DNA of 8,530 bases from Acidobacteriota bacterium (GCA_005778315.1 SXOW01000256.1:1-8530), one strand, 5' to 3'. Shown: positions 1-6,234, numbered from the stretch's first letter. Made by a program: numbers and translations. Notes: generated from the sequence alone by a model not told the origin.

Positions 1-484
1 CGCCCGCGTCCATGATGGCCTGCACCACCGTGAGCCCGCCCCGGTAGGGCACGCCACCCTGCTGTGTGACCTCTACCCCCACATAGACGGTCATCGCCGA
101 GAACTCTTGGACACTCACGGTCAATTGCGGGTCGACAAGCTCCGATCCGTAACGCGCGGTCAACTCGTCCGTTACATCCGCCAACGTCCGGCCCACGACG
201 TCCACCCGGCCGATCAGCATCAAGTGGATCCCACCGTCCGGTCCGACCTTACGGCTCTGATTCAGCGTCTCTGACTGGAAGAACGCCAGATCCAGGGTGT
301 CGGCCACCCGCACCCGGTAGGGCGCGGTGCTCACCGGGGGCAGCTCGGTGGGACTGGCCAGCATCGCCTCTGACCGATAGGAACAGCCGGTGGACGCCAG
401 ACCGAGCGACACGAAGAGGATCGCCACACGGCGAGTGGAAGCGTGAGCAGCGTGTGCGGCGCGCCGAATGAGTGTTGGGACCAT
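1..484 (-). CDS. Polysaccharide export lipoprotein (Wza/Poly_export family), 3' part beyond window
   Basis: The first 161 residues are visible; the gene continues past base 1. It starts with ATG at 484-482, preceded by a good ribosome site (GAGGA, 6 nt spacer). Residues 1-34 look like a lipoprotein signal: Arg-rich start, hydrophobic stretch from about 20 to 30, then LASTGC with Cys34 as the likely lipidated residue. The -3 position is Ser rather than the usual Leu, so the lipobox is acceptable but not ideal. Residues about 54-126 (YRVRVADTLDL, VGPDGGIHL, IGRVDVVGRT) match the Poly_export domain, and about 131 onward (VYVGVEV, GGVPYRGGLTVVQAI) matches the start of an SLBB domain. Family knowledge: such proteins form the outer-membrane or periplasmic channel for EPS or capsule export. 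It lies downstream of the cyclic di-GMP operon but has its own gap and a sigma-54-type promoter, so it probably begins a separate EPS export or biosynthesis operon. Confidence 0.9.
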   Translation of the reverse strand, partial: MVPTLIRRAAHAAHASTRRVAILFVSLGLASTGCSYRSEAMLASPTELPPVSTAPYRVRVADTLDLAFFQSETLNQSRKVGPDGGIHLMLIGRVDVVGRTLADVTDELTARYGSELVDPQLTVSVQEFSAMTVYVGVEVTQQGGVPYRGGLTVVQAIMDAG

Positions 485-544
485 GTAGATTCCTCAGAGA
501 TCACCGACGGCGGCCTCGCGGCGCGACCGTGTGTTTCACTTCGT

Positions 545-560
545 TGCAAGTTCTTTGCCG
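545..560 (-). promoter_or_regulatory. Candidate sigma-54 (-24/-12) promoter for the export lipoprotein gene
   Basis: Read on the minus strand the sequence is CGGCAAAGAACTTGCA. It carries the invariant GG (-25/-24) and GC (-13/-12) separated by exactly 10 bases, plus the full TTGCA of the -12 element and GGCA of the -24 element. The upstream T and the CG after GGCA do not match the consensus TGGCACG-N4-TTGCW. The predicted transcription start is near 534, giving a 5' leader of about 50 nt before the ATG at 484. A sigma-54 activator gene sits about 2.4 kb upstream on the same strand, which strengthens the call. No biochemical evidence is available from sequence. Confidence 0.6.
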
Positions 561-593
561 ACCTTACAAATAGTTCGTTGTTAGCTCCATTTC

Positions 594-609
594 ACGGCCG
601 AGCGGCCGT
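594..609. repeat. Inverted repeat ACGGCC-gagc-GGCCGT upstream of the sigma-54 promoter
   Basis: A perfect 6 bp inverted repeat with a 4 bp spacer, lying about 35-50 bp upstream of the -24 element at 545-560. It could be an activator binding site, although enhancer sites for sigma-54 activators usually lie further upstream (about 80-150 bp). GC-rich DNA throws up such palindromes by chance, so the role is speculative. A second, weaker hairpin-like repeat (AGCCA 644-648 / TGGCT 655-659) lies further upstream. The remainder of the 485-770 gap shows no gene or RNA I can support. Confidence 0.35.
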
Positions 610-740
610 TCATAGGGCTTGAAGCGCCGAGAATGCTGTTCTGAGCCAGTCTTTTGGCTGACCATCGCGGAGTTTATTGCCGCCGCAGTGTGCCGTTTTG
701 ATTCACCGCCGAACGGATTTGGGACCTTGGAGGATTTGTG

Positions 741-761
741 CCCCGCGCGACGAAGGCGGGG
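741..761 (-). terminator. Possible weak terminator hairpin after the diguanylate cyclase gene
   Basis: CCCCGC (741-746) and GCGGGG (756-761) form a 6 bp GC-only stem with a 9 nt loop, starting about 10 bp after the stop codon at 771-773. There is no T tract on the 3' side in the minus-strand direction (CACAAATCC follows), so it is not a canonical intrinsic terminator. Its place between the end of the five-gene operon and the sigma-54 promoter of the next gene makes a transcription boundary reasonable. Confidence 0.3.
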
Positions 762-770
762 CGAACCGGG

Positions 771-1787
771 TCAGTCCGGCGATGCCGGCGTAGCCACGTA
801 CACGCGGTTCTTGCCGCCGGCTTTGGCCTCGTAGAGGGCTCGGTCGGCAGCCGCTCGGAACTCTCGAAGGGACGCGTTCGGAGCCAGAACGGCGCCTCCA
901 ATGCTCACCGTGACGGAGAGGCCTGCGGGAACAGGAGGCGCAGCCGTGGTTCGGTAGCTCTGCACCTGCTGCCGAATACGTTCAGCAGTCCGAGCCGCGT
1001 CGGCGGCTCCGCTTCGTGGCGCTAGAATTGCGAATTCATCGCCACCACAGCGGATGCAGACGTCAAACACGCGCACGGACCGTCGGAGAACCTGCGCGAC
1101 CCCGCGCAAGATCGCGTCTCCGGCGAGATGCCCGTGCGTGTCGTTGAGGGATTTGAAGTCGTCGACATCGATGCTGAGTAGTGTGAGGTCCGACTGGTAG
1201 CGTCGGGCTCGTTCCGTCTCTTCCTGCAGTCGCGCGTCGAAGTACCGAGGGTTGAACAGCTCGGTGAGCGAGTCGACGCCCACGGCGTACTCCAATTGTC
1301 GTTTCCGCTTGGTCAGGCGTTCGCATGCGAGCGCCAGCGCGGCCGGCGCTGCGAGGCCCTGTACGGTCGTCAGGTCGGCCTCGTCGAAAGGACGACCGTC
1401 AGAACGGTCCGCGAAGCTCAGCACGCCGAGCACCGCGTCTCCGACGACCATGGGGATGGCGACAAACGAAGGAGACCGGTAGCGAAGCCGAGACGGCCGA
1501 CCACCCGCCGAGTCACCAATGTCGGTCACGAGCAGCGTTTCTTTCGAAGCGAAGACGCCCCCCAAGACACCACTCCCCGGAGCGATCGGGAAGTCCTCGA
1601 CCAGGGCGGCCGGATACCCGTAGGTGGCGCCGACGATGAGATGCCCTTTCTGCTCATCGTAGGTCGCCAGCACGCCTTTTTGTGCCCTGATGGTGTGCGC
1701 GATTCGCTCGACGATGAGTTGATGCACCCCTTCGTCGATGGGCGTTGCGGCGAGTTCACTGGCGAAGGTTGCTACGTCCAACGTCAT
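771..1787 (-). CDS. GAF-GGDEF diguanylate cyclase
   Basis: A 338-residue soluble protein with no signal or membrane segment. Residues about 12-155 read as a GAF sensor (AIPMVVGDAVLGVLSFADR is typical of the second half). Residues about 165-333 form a GGDEF domain: DSLTELFNPRYF at the entry, SIDVDDFKSLND carrying the metal- and GTP-binding residues, and an intact GGDEF signature at 248-252 (bases 1046-1032). It should therefore convert two GTP into cyclic di-GMP. An RxxD inhibitory site (R239-V-F-D242) sits exactly five residues before the signature, so product feedback inhibition is expected. It is the last gene of the operon, 29 bp after the ATPase gene, starting with ATG at 1787 behind a weak ribosome site. 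The GAF ligand cannot be told from sequence. The likely role is to supply local cyclic di-GMP for the PilZ-like and degenerate-GGDEF proteins in the same operon. Confidence 0.93.
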   Translation of the reverse strand: MTLDVATFASELAATPIDEGVHQLIVERIAHTIRAQKGVLATYDEQKGHLIVGATYGYPAALVEDFPIAPGSGVLGGVFASKETLLVTDIGDSAGGRPSRLRYRSPSFVAIPMVVGDAVLGVLSFADRSDGRPFDEADLTTVQGLAAPAALALACERLTKRKRQLEYAVGVDSLTELFNPRYFDARLQEETERARRYQSDLTLLSIDVDDFKSLNDTHGHLAGDAILRGVAQVLRRSVRVFDVCIRCGGDEFAILAPRSGAADAARTAERIRQQVQSYRTTAAPPVPAGLSVTVSIGGAVLAPNASLREFRAAADRALYEAKAGGKNRVYVATPASPD

Positions 1788-1816
1788 CTGGCTGCCGCGT
1801 CCCTATCCAAGGCTCC

Positions 1817-2890
1817 TCATCGAACCATCGAGCTGCGAAGTATCGAAAACGGCGTTGCGGCTCGTCCCGAGCCGTCCGCTATCGCGGCCGGCGTCGGTGA
1901 GGCCGCGCAGTATGTCTCAGATTCGTAGTATGTCTCAGATTCCTGGTCGGGCCTCGCCGCCGCGCTGAGCGGATCGATGGCCGCCTGGTAGGGCCGAGGC
2001 GATTGACCGTTGGGCTGGCTCGTGTCCGTTGCCGGTCGCGGTGTTCGGACCGGCGGGCCAGGACTGCCAGCGGCAGGTGCCTCCAGGTCGAAGTCCTGAC
2101 AGACCTGTCGCACGATCTTTGCGTCCACCGCCCGTTGGCCGATCGCGAAGGCGCCAAGCAGGGCGTTGTCACACACGACGCTGATCACGCGGGGAATACC
2201 ACGCGAGGCCTGGTAGATGTGTTGCACCGCCTCCGCCGTGAACAGCGTCCATGCGTTCCCACCGGCCACACTGACGCGGGTATCAATGTAGAGGGCCGTC
2301 TCATGCAGGTCGAACGACCGTAGGCTACAGCGCAGGCCGATACGCTGCTTGAGCTGGCGGAGGGAGATATCGTTCAGACGGGTTGTCAGTTCGCTTTGTC
2401 CGGCCAGGACAAGCGGCAAGAGGCGTGTGGTTGCGCTCTCCATGTTGGCCAGGAGTCTGACGTCCTCCATCAGTTCGTGCGGAAGGCCCTGTGCCTCGTC
2501 GATGATCAGCGCCGTCTCGAGACCGGCCTCGTGCCGGTCCACAAGGGTCCGGTTCAGCTCAAGCAGGAACTGGCTCTTCGAAGCACTGGCGTCCGAGCTC
2601 AACTCGAAGCCGGAGGCCAGCAGTTCGAAGAATTCCACCCGGCTGAGCAGTGGATTGCTGACATACACCAGCTTCGCGTTCGGATTCTTGATGCTCGCCA
2701 ACGCCGCGCGTAGGAGCGTCGTCTTTCCCGTGCCCGCTTCTCCGACGAGAACCACGATGCCCTTGCGCTCCGTGATGCCGTACTGCAGGTTGCTCAGCGC
2801 TTCCTGATGTCGGCTGGACATGTACAAGAAGTCTGGGTTCGTCGTTAATTCGAACGGACGTTCCCGAAGATTGAAGAATGCCTCGTACAT
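1817..2890 (-). CDS. ExeA/GspA-like AAA ATPase of the PEP-CTERM/EPS-locus type
   Basis: A 357-residue protein starting at ATG 2890 with a good ribosome site (GAGGA, 5 nt spacer), 17 bp after the activator gene. The N-terminus (YEAFFNLRERPFELTTNPDFLYMSSRHQEAL) is characteristic of the ExeA-like ATPases found in polysaccharide and PEP-CTERM (exosortase) loci. Walker A is GEAGTGKT at 50-57, Walker B is LIIDEAQ at about 128-134, and a RGIPR motif occurs at 230-234, typical of this AAA_22 group. The conserved core ends near residue 268. The remaining 90 residues are Pro/Ala/Ser-rich and look disordered, unlike the transmembrane plus peptidoglycan-binding C-terminus of classical ExeA. Its exact task is unknown; in related loci it is assumed to energise or assemble the EPS or protein export system. 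No exosortase gene is visible in this window. Confidence 0.87.
   Translation of the reverse strand: MYEAFFNLRERPFELTTNPDFLYMSSRHQEALSNLQYGITERKGIVVLVGEAGTGKTTLLRAALASIKNPNAKLVYVSNPLLSRVEFFELLASGFELSSDASASKSQFLLELNRTLVDRHEAGLETALIIDEAQGLPHELMEDVRLLANMESATTRLLPLVLAGQSELTTRLNDISLRQLKQRIGLRCSLRSFDLHETALYIDTRVSVAGGNAWTLFTAEAVQHIYQASRGIPRVISVVCDNALLGAFAIGQRAVDAKIVRQVCQDFDLEAPAAGSPGPPVRTPRPATDTSQPNGQSPRPYQAAIDPLSAAARPDQESETYYESETYCAASPTPAAIADGSGRAATPFSILRSSMVR
1909..1942 (-). repeat. 18-bp-period tandem duplication in the ATPase tail
   Basis: Two identical 16 bp units, AGTATGTCTCAGATTC on the plus strand (1909-1924 and 1927-1942), recur with a period of 18 bp. In the protein this gives ESETYY followed by ESETYC at residues 317-328 of the disordered C-terminal tail. 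The period is a multiple of three, so the frame is kept. It looks like a recent in-frame duplication and may vary in copy number between strains. Confidence 0.8.
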
Positions 2891-2907
2891 CTGATTCCTC
2901 GCTAGAC

Positions 2908-3975
2908 CTATCGGTATTCCTTGAAGGGCACCAGGCAGTCGTGTGTGCGAAGGAAATTCAACAGTTTCTTGTATTCGTCAGGCTGCAGATTGAAGAGCCG
3001 CGTGACGATCTTGTAGTTGCCGCGGGCTTCTTTCAGGACCCGCCGCACCAGGTCGCGCACATTCGATCGCGTGATGTCCCGTTGCATATACATCGGGTAC
3101 ACGGAGGTCCAGAAACACTCCTGTTTTTCGACGACTTGTTCGTAGAGGTCGTCGGCAACGGTGCGCCGACGTTCTCGCTTGGGTCGTATCGAAACCGAGC
3201 GTGAGGTGCGGATGGAGAGCGGCACATCGTCAACCTGAATGACGTCGTTCCGCGCGGTTGCGACCAGATGCTCGATCGCGTTCTCCAGTTCCCGAACGTT
3301 GCCGGGCCACGGATACTTCACAAGGATGCGCGTGACCTCCGGGTCCATCGCGCGCGCTCTCGCGTTACTGTTTTCAGTAAAACGCCGAAAGAAGTAGTCG
3401 ATCAGCTGAGGTAGGTCCTCCGTGCGCTGGCGCAGTGGCGGCACGTCGATACGAATGACGTTCAACCGATAGAACAGATCCTCGCGGAAGGTCCCTTGCG
3501 TCACCATGTCGCTGAGCGACCGATTGGTGGCCGAGACCACGCGTACGTCCACGGGCCGCGTGGCCTGGTGCATGCCCACCTTTTGCAGCTCACCTGTCTC
3601 AAGAAAGCGAAGCAGGAGCCCTTGCATCCTCGGGGTCATCTCGCCAACTTCGTCGAGAAACACCGTGCCCTGGTCCGCGACTTCGAATTGGCCTGGTCTG
3701 TCCCTGTATGCGCCGGTGAAGCTGCCTTTCACGTGTCCAAAGAGTTCCGACTCGAGCAACGTTTCCGGAATACCGGCGCAGTTCACGGCGACAAAGGGCC
3801 CATGGGAACGGCGGCTTGATCGGTAGACCCGACGCGCGACGAGTTCTTTGCCGACCCCGCTCTCTCCCGTGATGAGGATCTTGGCATCTGACTGAGCGAG
3901 GTGATCAATCTCATCTCTGAGCCTGGTCATCTCACTTCCATTCCCGATGAGGTCGCCGTGATGTTCGTAGGTCAT
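2908..3975 (-). CDS. Sigma-54-dependent enhancer-binding activator without receiver domain
   Basis: A 355-residue AAA+ transcription activator. I chose ATG 3975 because GGAG lies 9 nt before it; ATG 3993 (6 residues longer) is possible, while the open frame further upstream overlaps the PilZ gene and is not coding. The central domain starts almost at the N-terminus: Walker A GESGVGKE (37-44), sigma-54 contact loop GSFTGA (84-89, Ser in place of the usual Ala of GAFTGA), Walker B VFLDEV (105-110), arginine-finger region FREDLFYR (163-170) and sensor II GNVREL (225-230). After a basic linker (RPKRERRR, about 264-271) the C-terminus (about 300-345) resembles a Fis-type helix-turn-helix with ARGNYKIVTRLF. 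There is no receiver, GAF or PAS domain, so input must come from another protein or a ligand bound to the AAA+ core. Sigma-54-type promoters precede both this operon and the export lipoprotein, which are its probable targets. Confidence 0.93.
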   Translation of the reverse strand: MTYEHHGDLIGNGSEMTRLRDEIDHLAQSDAKILITGESGVGKELVARRVYRSSRRSHGPFVAVNCAGIPETLLESELFGHVKGSFTGAYRDRPGQFEVADQGTVFLDEVGEMTPRMQGLLLRFLETGELQKVGMHQATRPVDVRVVSATNRSLSDMVTQGTFREDLFYRLNVIRIDVPPLRQRTEDLPQLIDYFFRRFTENSNARARAMDPEVTRILVKYPWPGNVRELENAIEHLVATARNDVIQVDDVPLSIRTSRSVSIRPKRERRRTVADDLYEQVVEKQECFWTSVYPMYMQRDITRSNVRDLVRRVLKEARGNYKIVTRLFNLQPDEYKKLLNFLRTHDCLVPFKEYR

Positions 3976-4007
3976 TGCCCGAATCTCCAGCATCCAGCCG
4001 CGCGATG

Positions 4008-4541
4008 CTACGCGAGCCTCTGCCCCAAAAAACGCTGGATGCACGCGAGGCTGCGATCGTTGTGCGACACAAACATCACACCGAGTCGGCAACCGAATGG
4101 TGCGTCTCCGTGTGCCACGTGTGTGGTGACGTGCTGAACGTTGATGTCGACCGTGAACGCTTCGCCGTCCAACGTCGCTTGCAATGCGGCCGATTGACCG
4201 AGTCTGAAAGAGCGCGACGAGGCCAGCAGCGCACCGCACACGCTGATGTCCAGCAGTTGCACCGTGGCCCGTGTCGATCTCGTGCCACCGCCGGTCCTCG
4301 CCGGTTCACAGGCCGCCGGTGTGAGCGTGCTTGGCGTGGCTCCGGTCAGGTCATTCCACCTGGCGCGCGTCCGTCCGGCGACATGTGGTGCCGGTGGCGC
4401 CGCTCGATCGATCGGCACAGCCGCCGCACAGGTGGGCTGCGCTGGGTGGGCCACCGCCGTTTCCAGGGCGCCCCATGCCGGACCGACGATTTCGAATCGC
4501 AGTCGCCCCCGCCGGTCTCCGATTTTTCTGTATGCGCCCAT
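4008..4541 (-). CDS. PilZ-like domain protein, candidate cyclic di-GMP receptor
   Basis: A 177-residue protein starting at ATG 4541, 37 bp after the preceding gene and 32 bp before the activator; the ribosome site is weak (an AGAGAG run). The N-terminus GDRRGRLRFEI contains an RxxxR motif (R11-G-R-L-R15), and residues 98-103 (DISVCG) match the [D/N]xSxxG motif; both are the cyclic di-GMP-binding signatures of PilZ. The C-terminal part (about 92-175: ATVQLLDISVCGALL, RLGVMFV) has the beta-strand pattern of a PilZ barrel. Unusually, about 82 residues rich in Ala, Pro, Thr and Arg separate the two motifs, which normally lie some 20-30 residues apart. Either the loop is expanded or the C-terminal barrel acts with a degenerate local arginine motif (R88/R91). 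Binding of cyclic di-GMP is thus plausible but not secure. Its place directly before the sigma-54 activator suggests it passes the signal to that protein or to the EPS machinery. Confidence 0.75.
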   Translation of the reverse strand: MGAYRKIGDRRGRLRFEIVGPAWGALETAVAHPAQPTCAAAVPIDRAAPPAPHVAGRTRARWNDLTGATPSTLTPAACEPARTGGGTRSTRATVQLLDISVCGALLASSRSFRLGQSAALQATLDGEAFTVDINVQHVTTHVAHGDAPFGCRLGVMFVSHNDRSLACIQRFLGQRLA

Positions 4542-4578
4542 GACTCAGTTGGTCTCTCTCGTAGATGCACGTGATGTG

Positions 4579-5904
4579 TCAGTTGCCTGACCCGGAGCGG
4601 CGTGCACTAGCCCTGGCTCGTGCCACGACGGACGCGATTGACTCTTCTCCCGGTGCGAAGGCCGCCAGTCCCAGTCGCACGGACGACAGACCGGCCCCCC
4701 GCGCGACGGCATCGAGCCGGCTGCGAATGCGCTGGCCGGCCGCTTTGAGGCCGTCAGTGCCGACTCGAAGAAAGAGCACGCCCAGGTGGCCCCCATCCAG
4801 CCGTCCGGCCAGGTCTGAGGACCGTATCTGTCTCGACAGGTCGTGAAGCACCGGCGACGGCTTCGTTGACGATCCGCCCGTCTGGCTGGCCGGCGGCACC
4901 TCCATGACGAGCAGGCCGGCCTGCAGGTTGAGTCGAGATGCGAGCCTGACTTCGTCGGCGAGCTGCGATTCGAAGTCCGCGGTGGACTGCGGCACGCCCG
5001 GTCGGCGCTCACCGGTGACGCCCTTCAGCCGTCCGGATAGCCACACGCCCAGCACCATGAGACCCGCCTCGACAAGTGCGGCCTGGGTGTCGGTAAATTC
5101 CCTGTCTGGGCCTGGGCGTAGATCACACACTGCGACCGCATTGGGTCCCAGGGTGAGCCACACGGTGATTCGCCTCGCAGAGACGACCGACTGTCCTGCG
5201 TTCGAGATCGGGAGCGGTGCGTCGAGCCAGTCTCCGCCGACGGATGCGAGGGTCCGCGTGCGTCGGTCCTCGCCGGTCTGGACCACCAGCCGTCCGTGCG
5301 CACCGTCTACGAGATTGACCAAGTCTTCGAGCGCGGTGGTCGTCACCTGCTCTAATGGGTCGTCGCTCTTCACGAGACGTTGCAGCAGCCGTTGTTGGAC
5401 CTCTTCCACTGCCTTGGCGGCGGCTTGCTGAAGAAGCGACCCCAAGATTTGGCACAGCATGAGCAAGCAGGGATCGACCGGGGAGTCAAACTTGTTGCTG
5501 GTCACGAGAACCCAGCGGGGCTGTGTCTGCGCGTCGAACGGGATCGGCAGCATCAACAGGTCCCCCGGGAGACCGTGCCATCCGAGCTGCTCCTGCTCGG
5601 CAAAGGAGGAGATGCGCACGACGTCACACCCAGACACCGTTGCGAAGCCACTGAAGTCGCGTGGCGCCGATCTGAGATCCGCACCTGGGAGCCATGCCTC
5701 TAGCACGAAGCGGCCATGGAGATTTCGTCTGTACCCGCGCACGTCAAGGTCGTACCAGATCGCGGCCGCCTGCAGCACGACGTCTATCAGGTCGCGTTCC
5801 TGTCCTGTGTCCGCGACCCGGGCCAGGTGGCGCAGCGCCGAAGACAGGCGATGGGAGGTCGGTCCGCGGTCGCCCGGTCGCGGTTCCGTTTTTACCTCTG
5901 ACAC
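4579..5904 (-). CDS. GAF-like protein with degenerate GGDEF domain and intact I-site (PelD-like logic)
   Basis: First gene of the operon, 441 residues if it starts at GTG 5904, which has GGGGAG six bases upstream. The frame stays open to a TTG at 6015 (478 residues), but that start lacks a clear ribosome site. No signal peptide or membrane helix is visible. The N-terminal two thirds look like two GAF-type modules (about 20-160 and 170-295) joined by a helical, coiled-coil-prone segment (QQAAAKAVEEVQQRLLQRL). Residues about 308-433 align with a GGDEF domain (DFESQLADEVRLASRL, GRLDGGHLGVLF, VRLGLAAF). The catalytic signature is replaced by DGGHL (370-374), so cyclase activity is not expected. 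The inhibitory-site motif RxxD (R361-S-S-D364) is kept exactly five residues ahead, as in PelD, where a degenerate GGDEF binds cyclic di-GMP through this site. I infer a cyclic di-GMP receptor, soluble unlike PelD. The GAF assignments are low-confidence. Confidence 0.78.
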   Translation of the reverse strand: MSEVKTEPRPGDRGPTSHRLSSALRHLARVADTGQERDLIDVVLQAAAIWYDLDVRGYRRNLHGRFVLEAWLPGADLRSAPRDFSGFATVSGCDVVRISSFAEQEQLGWHGLPGDLLMLPIPFDAQTQPRWVLVTSNKFDSPVDPCLLMLCQILGSLLQQAAAKAVEEVQQRLLQRLVKSDDPLEQVTTTALEDLVNLVDGAHGRLVVQTGEDRRTRTLASVGGDWLDAPLPISNAGQSVVSARRITVWLTLGPNAVAVCDLRPGPDREFTDTQAALVEAGLMVLGVWLSGRLKGVTGERRPGVPQSTADFESQLADEVRLASRLNLQAGLLVMEVPPASQTGGSSTKPSPVLHDLSRQIRSSDLAGRLDGGHLGVLFLRVGTDGLKAAGQRIRSRLDAVARGAGLSSVRLGLAAFAPGEESIASVVARARASARRSGSGN

Positions 5905-6208
5905 GCCAGACTCCCCATTTCTAACGTCCCTCTCCTGTGGCGATGGCACCACGTCGCCAGCACCGGTGAAGACCAGCGACCCTGGCCTAAGCAAGGTCTG
6001 CACCACACGACCCAATCGCCTACTCGCCCTGTTTGCGCTCGTGGCAGCCCGGCAGCACGATGTTCGTCCACCTCATCTGCACCTTTTGTCTAGCCAGGGC
6101 GAGACCTTTCTGTTCCTCAAAAGACGATGACCGCGTGAGTCGCTACCCACACCGCCTGTTCTAGAACCGGTCACCGGTGGCGGACAGATCGCAGACGACT
6201 GTCCGTGG
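5905..6208 (-). promoter_or_regulatory. Long 5' leader of the cyclic di-GMP/sigma-54 operon
   Basis: If transcription starts about 12 bases after the -12 element at 6219-6234 (near 6208), the leader before GTG 5904 is about 300 nt (about 190 nt to the alternative TTG 6015). Its early part can fold: CCGCC (6152-6156) pairs with GGCGG (6179-6183), enclosing the palindromes TTCTAGAA (6159-6166) and CACCGGTG (6172-6179). I looked for the conserved blocks of the cyclic di-GMP-I riboswitch and did not see them. A short ATG frame (8 codons, ATG at about 5911) overlaps the chosen start behind a GGAGAGG sequence; it could be a leader peptide but is more likely chance. Confidence 0.35.
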
Positions 6209-6218
6209 ACCGTCTGGT

Positions 6219-6234
6219 TGCAAGCGTGGTGCCA
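6219..6234 (-). promoter_or_regulatory. Strong candidate sigma-54 (-24/-12) promoter for the five-gene operon
   Basis: The minus strand reads TGGCACCACGCTTGCA, which matches the sigma-54 consensus TGGCACG-N4-TTGCW at every position except the last G of the -24 block. The invariant GG and GC are exactly 10 bases apart. The predicted start of transcription is near 6208. The only genes downstream on this strand are the degenerate GGDEF, PilZ, sigma-54 activator, ATPase and diguanylate cyclase, so the activator probably drives its own operon. It is the best promoter match I found in the window. Confidence 0.78.

Noticed and set aside
1296..1928. 210-codon plus-strand open frame opposite the cyclase gene
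   Set aside because: It is antisense to a clear GAF-GGDEF gene, Arg-rich and without recognisable domains; long antisense frames are expected in GC-rich DNA.
3976..4239. Upstream extension of the sigma-54 activator frame (to a start at 4239)
   Set aside because: It overlaps the PilZ-like gene in another frame, is Arg/His-rich with no domain, and the downstream starts at 3993/3975 fit the known fold boundary and a GGAG ribosome site.
5459..6130. 223-codon plus-strand open frame
   Set aside because: It is mostly antisense to the degenerate-GGDEF gene; composition is Arg/Ser/Pro-rich without domain motifs or a convincing ribosome site.
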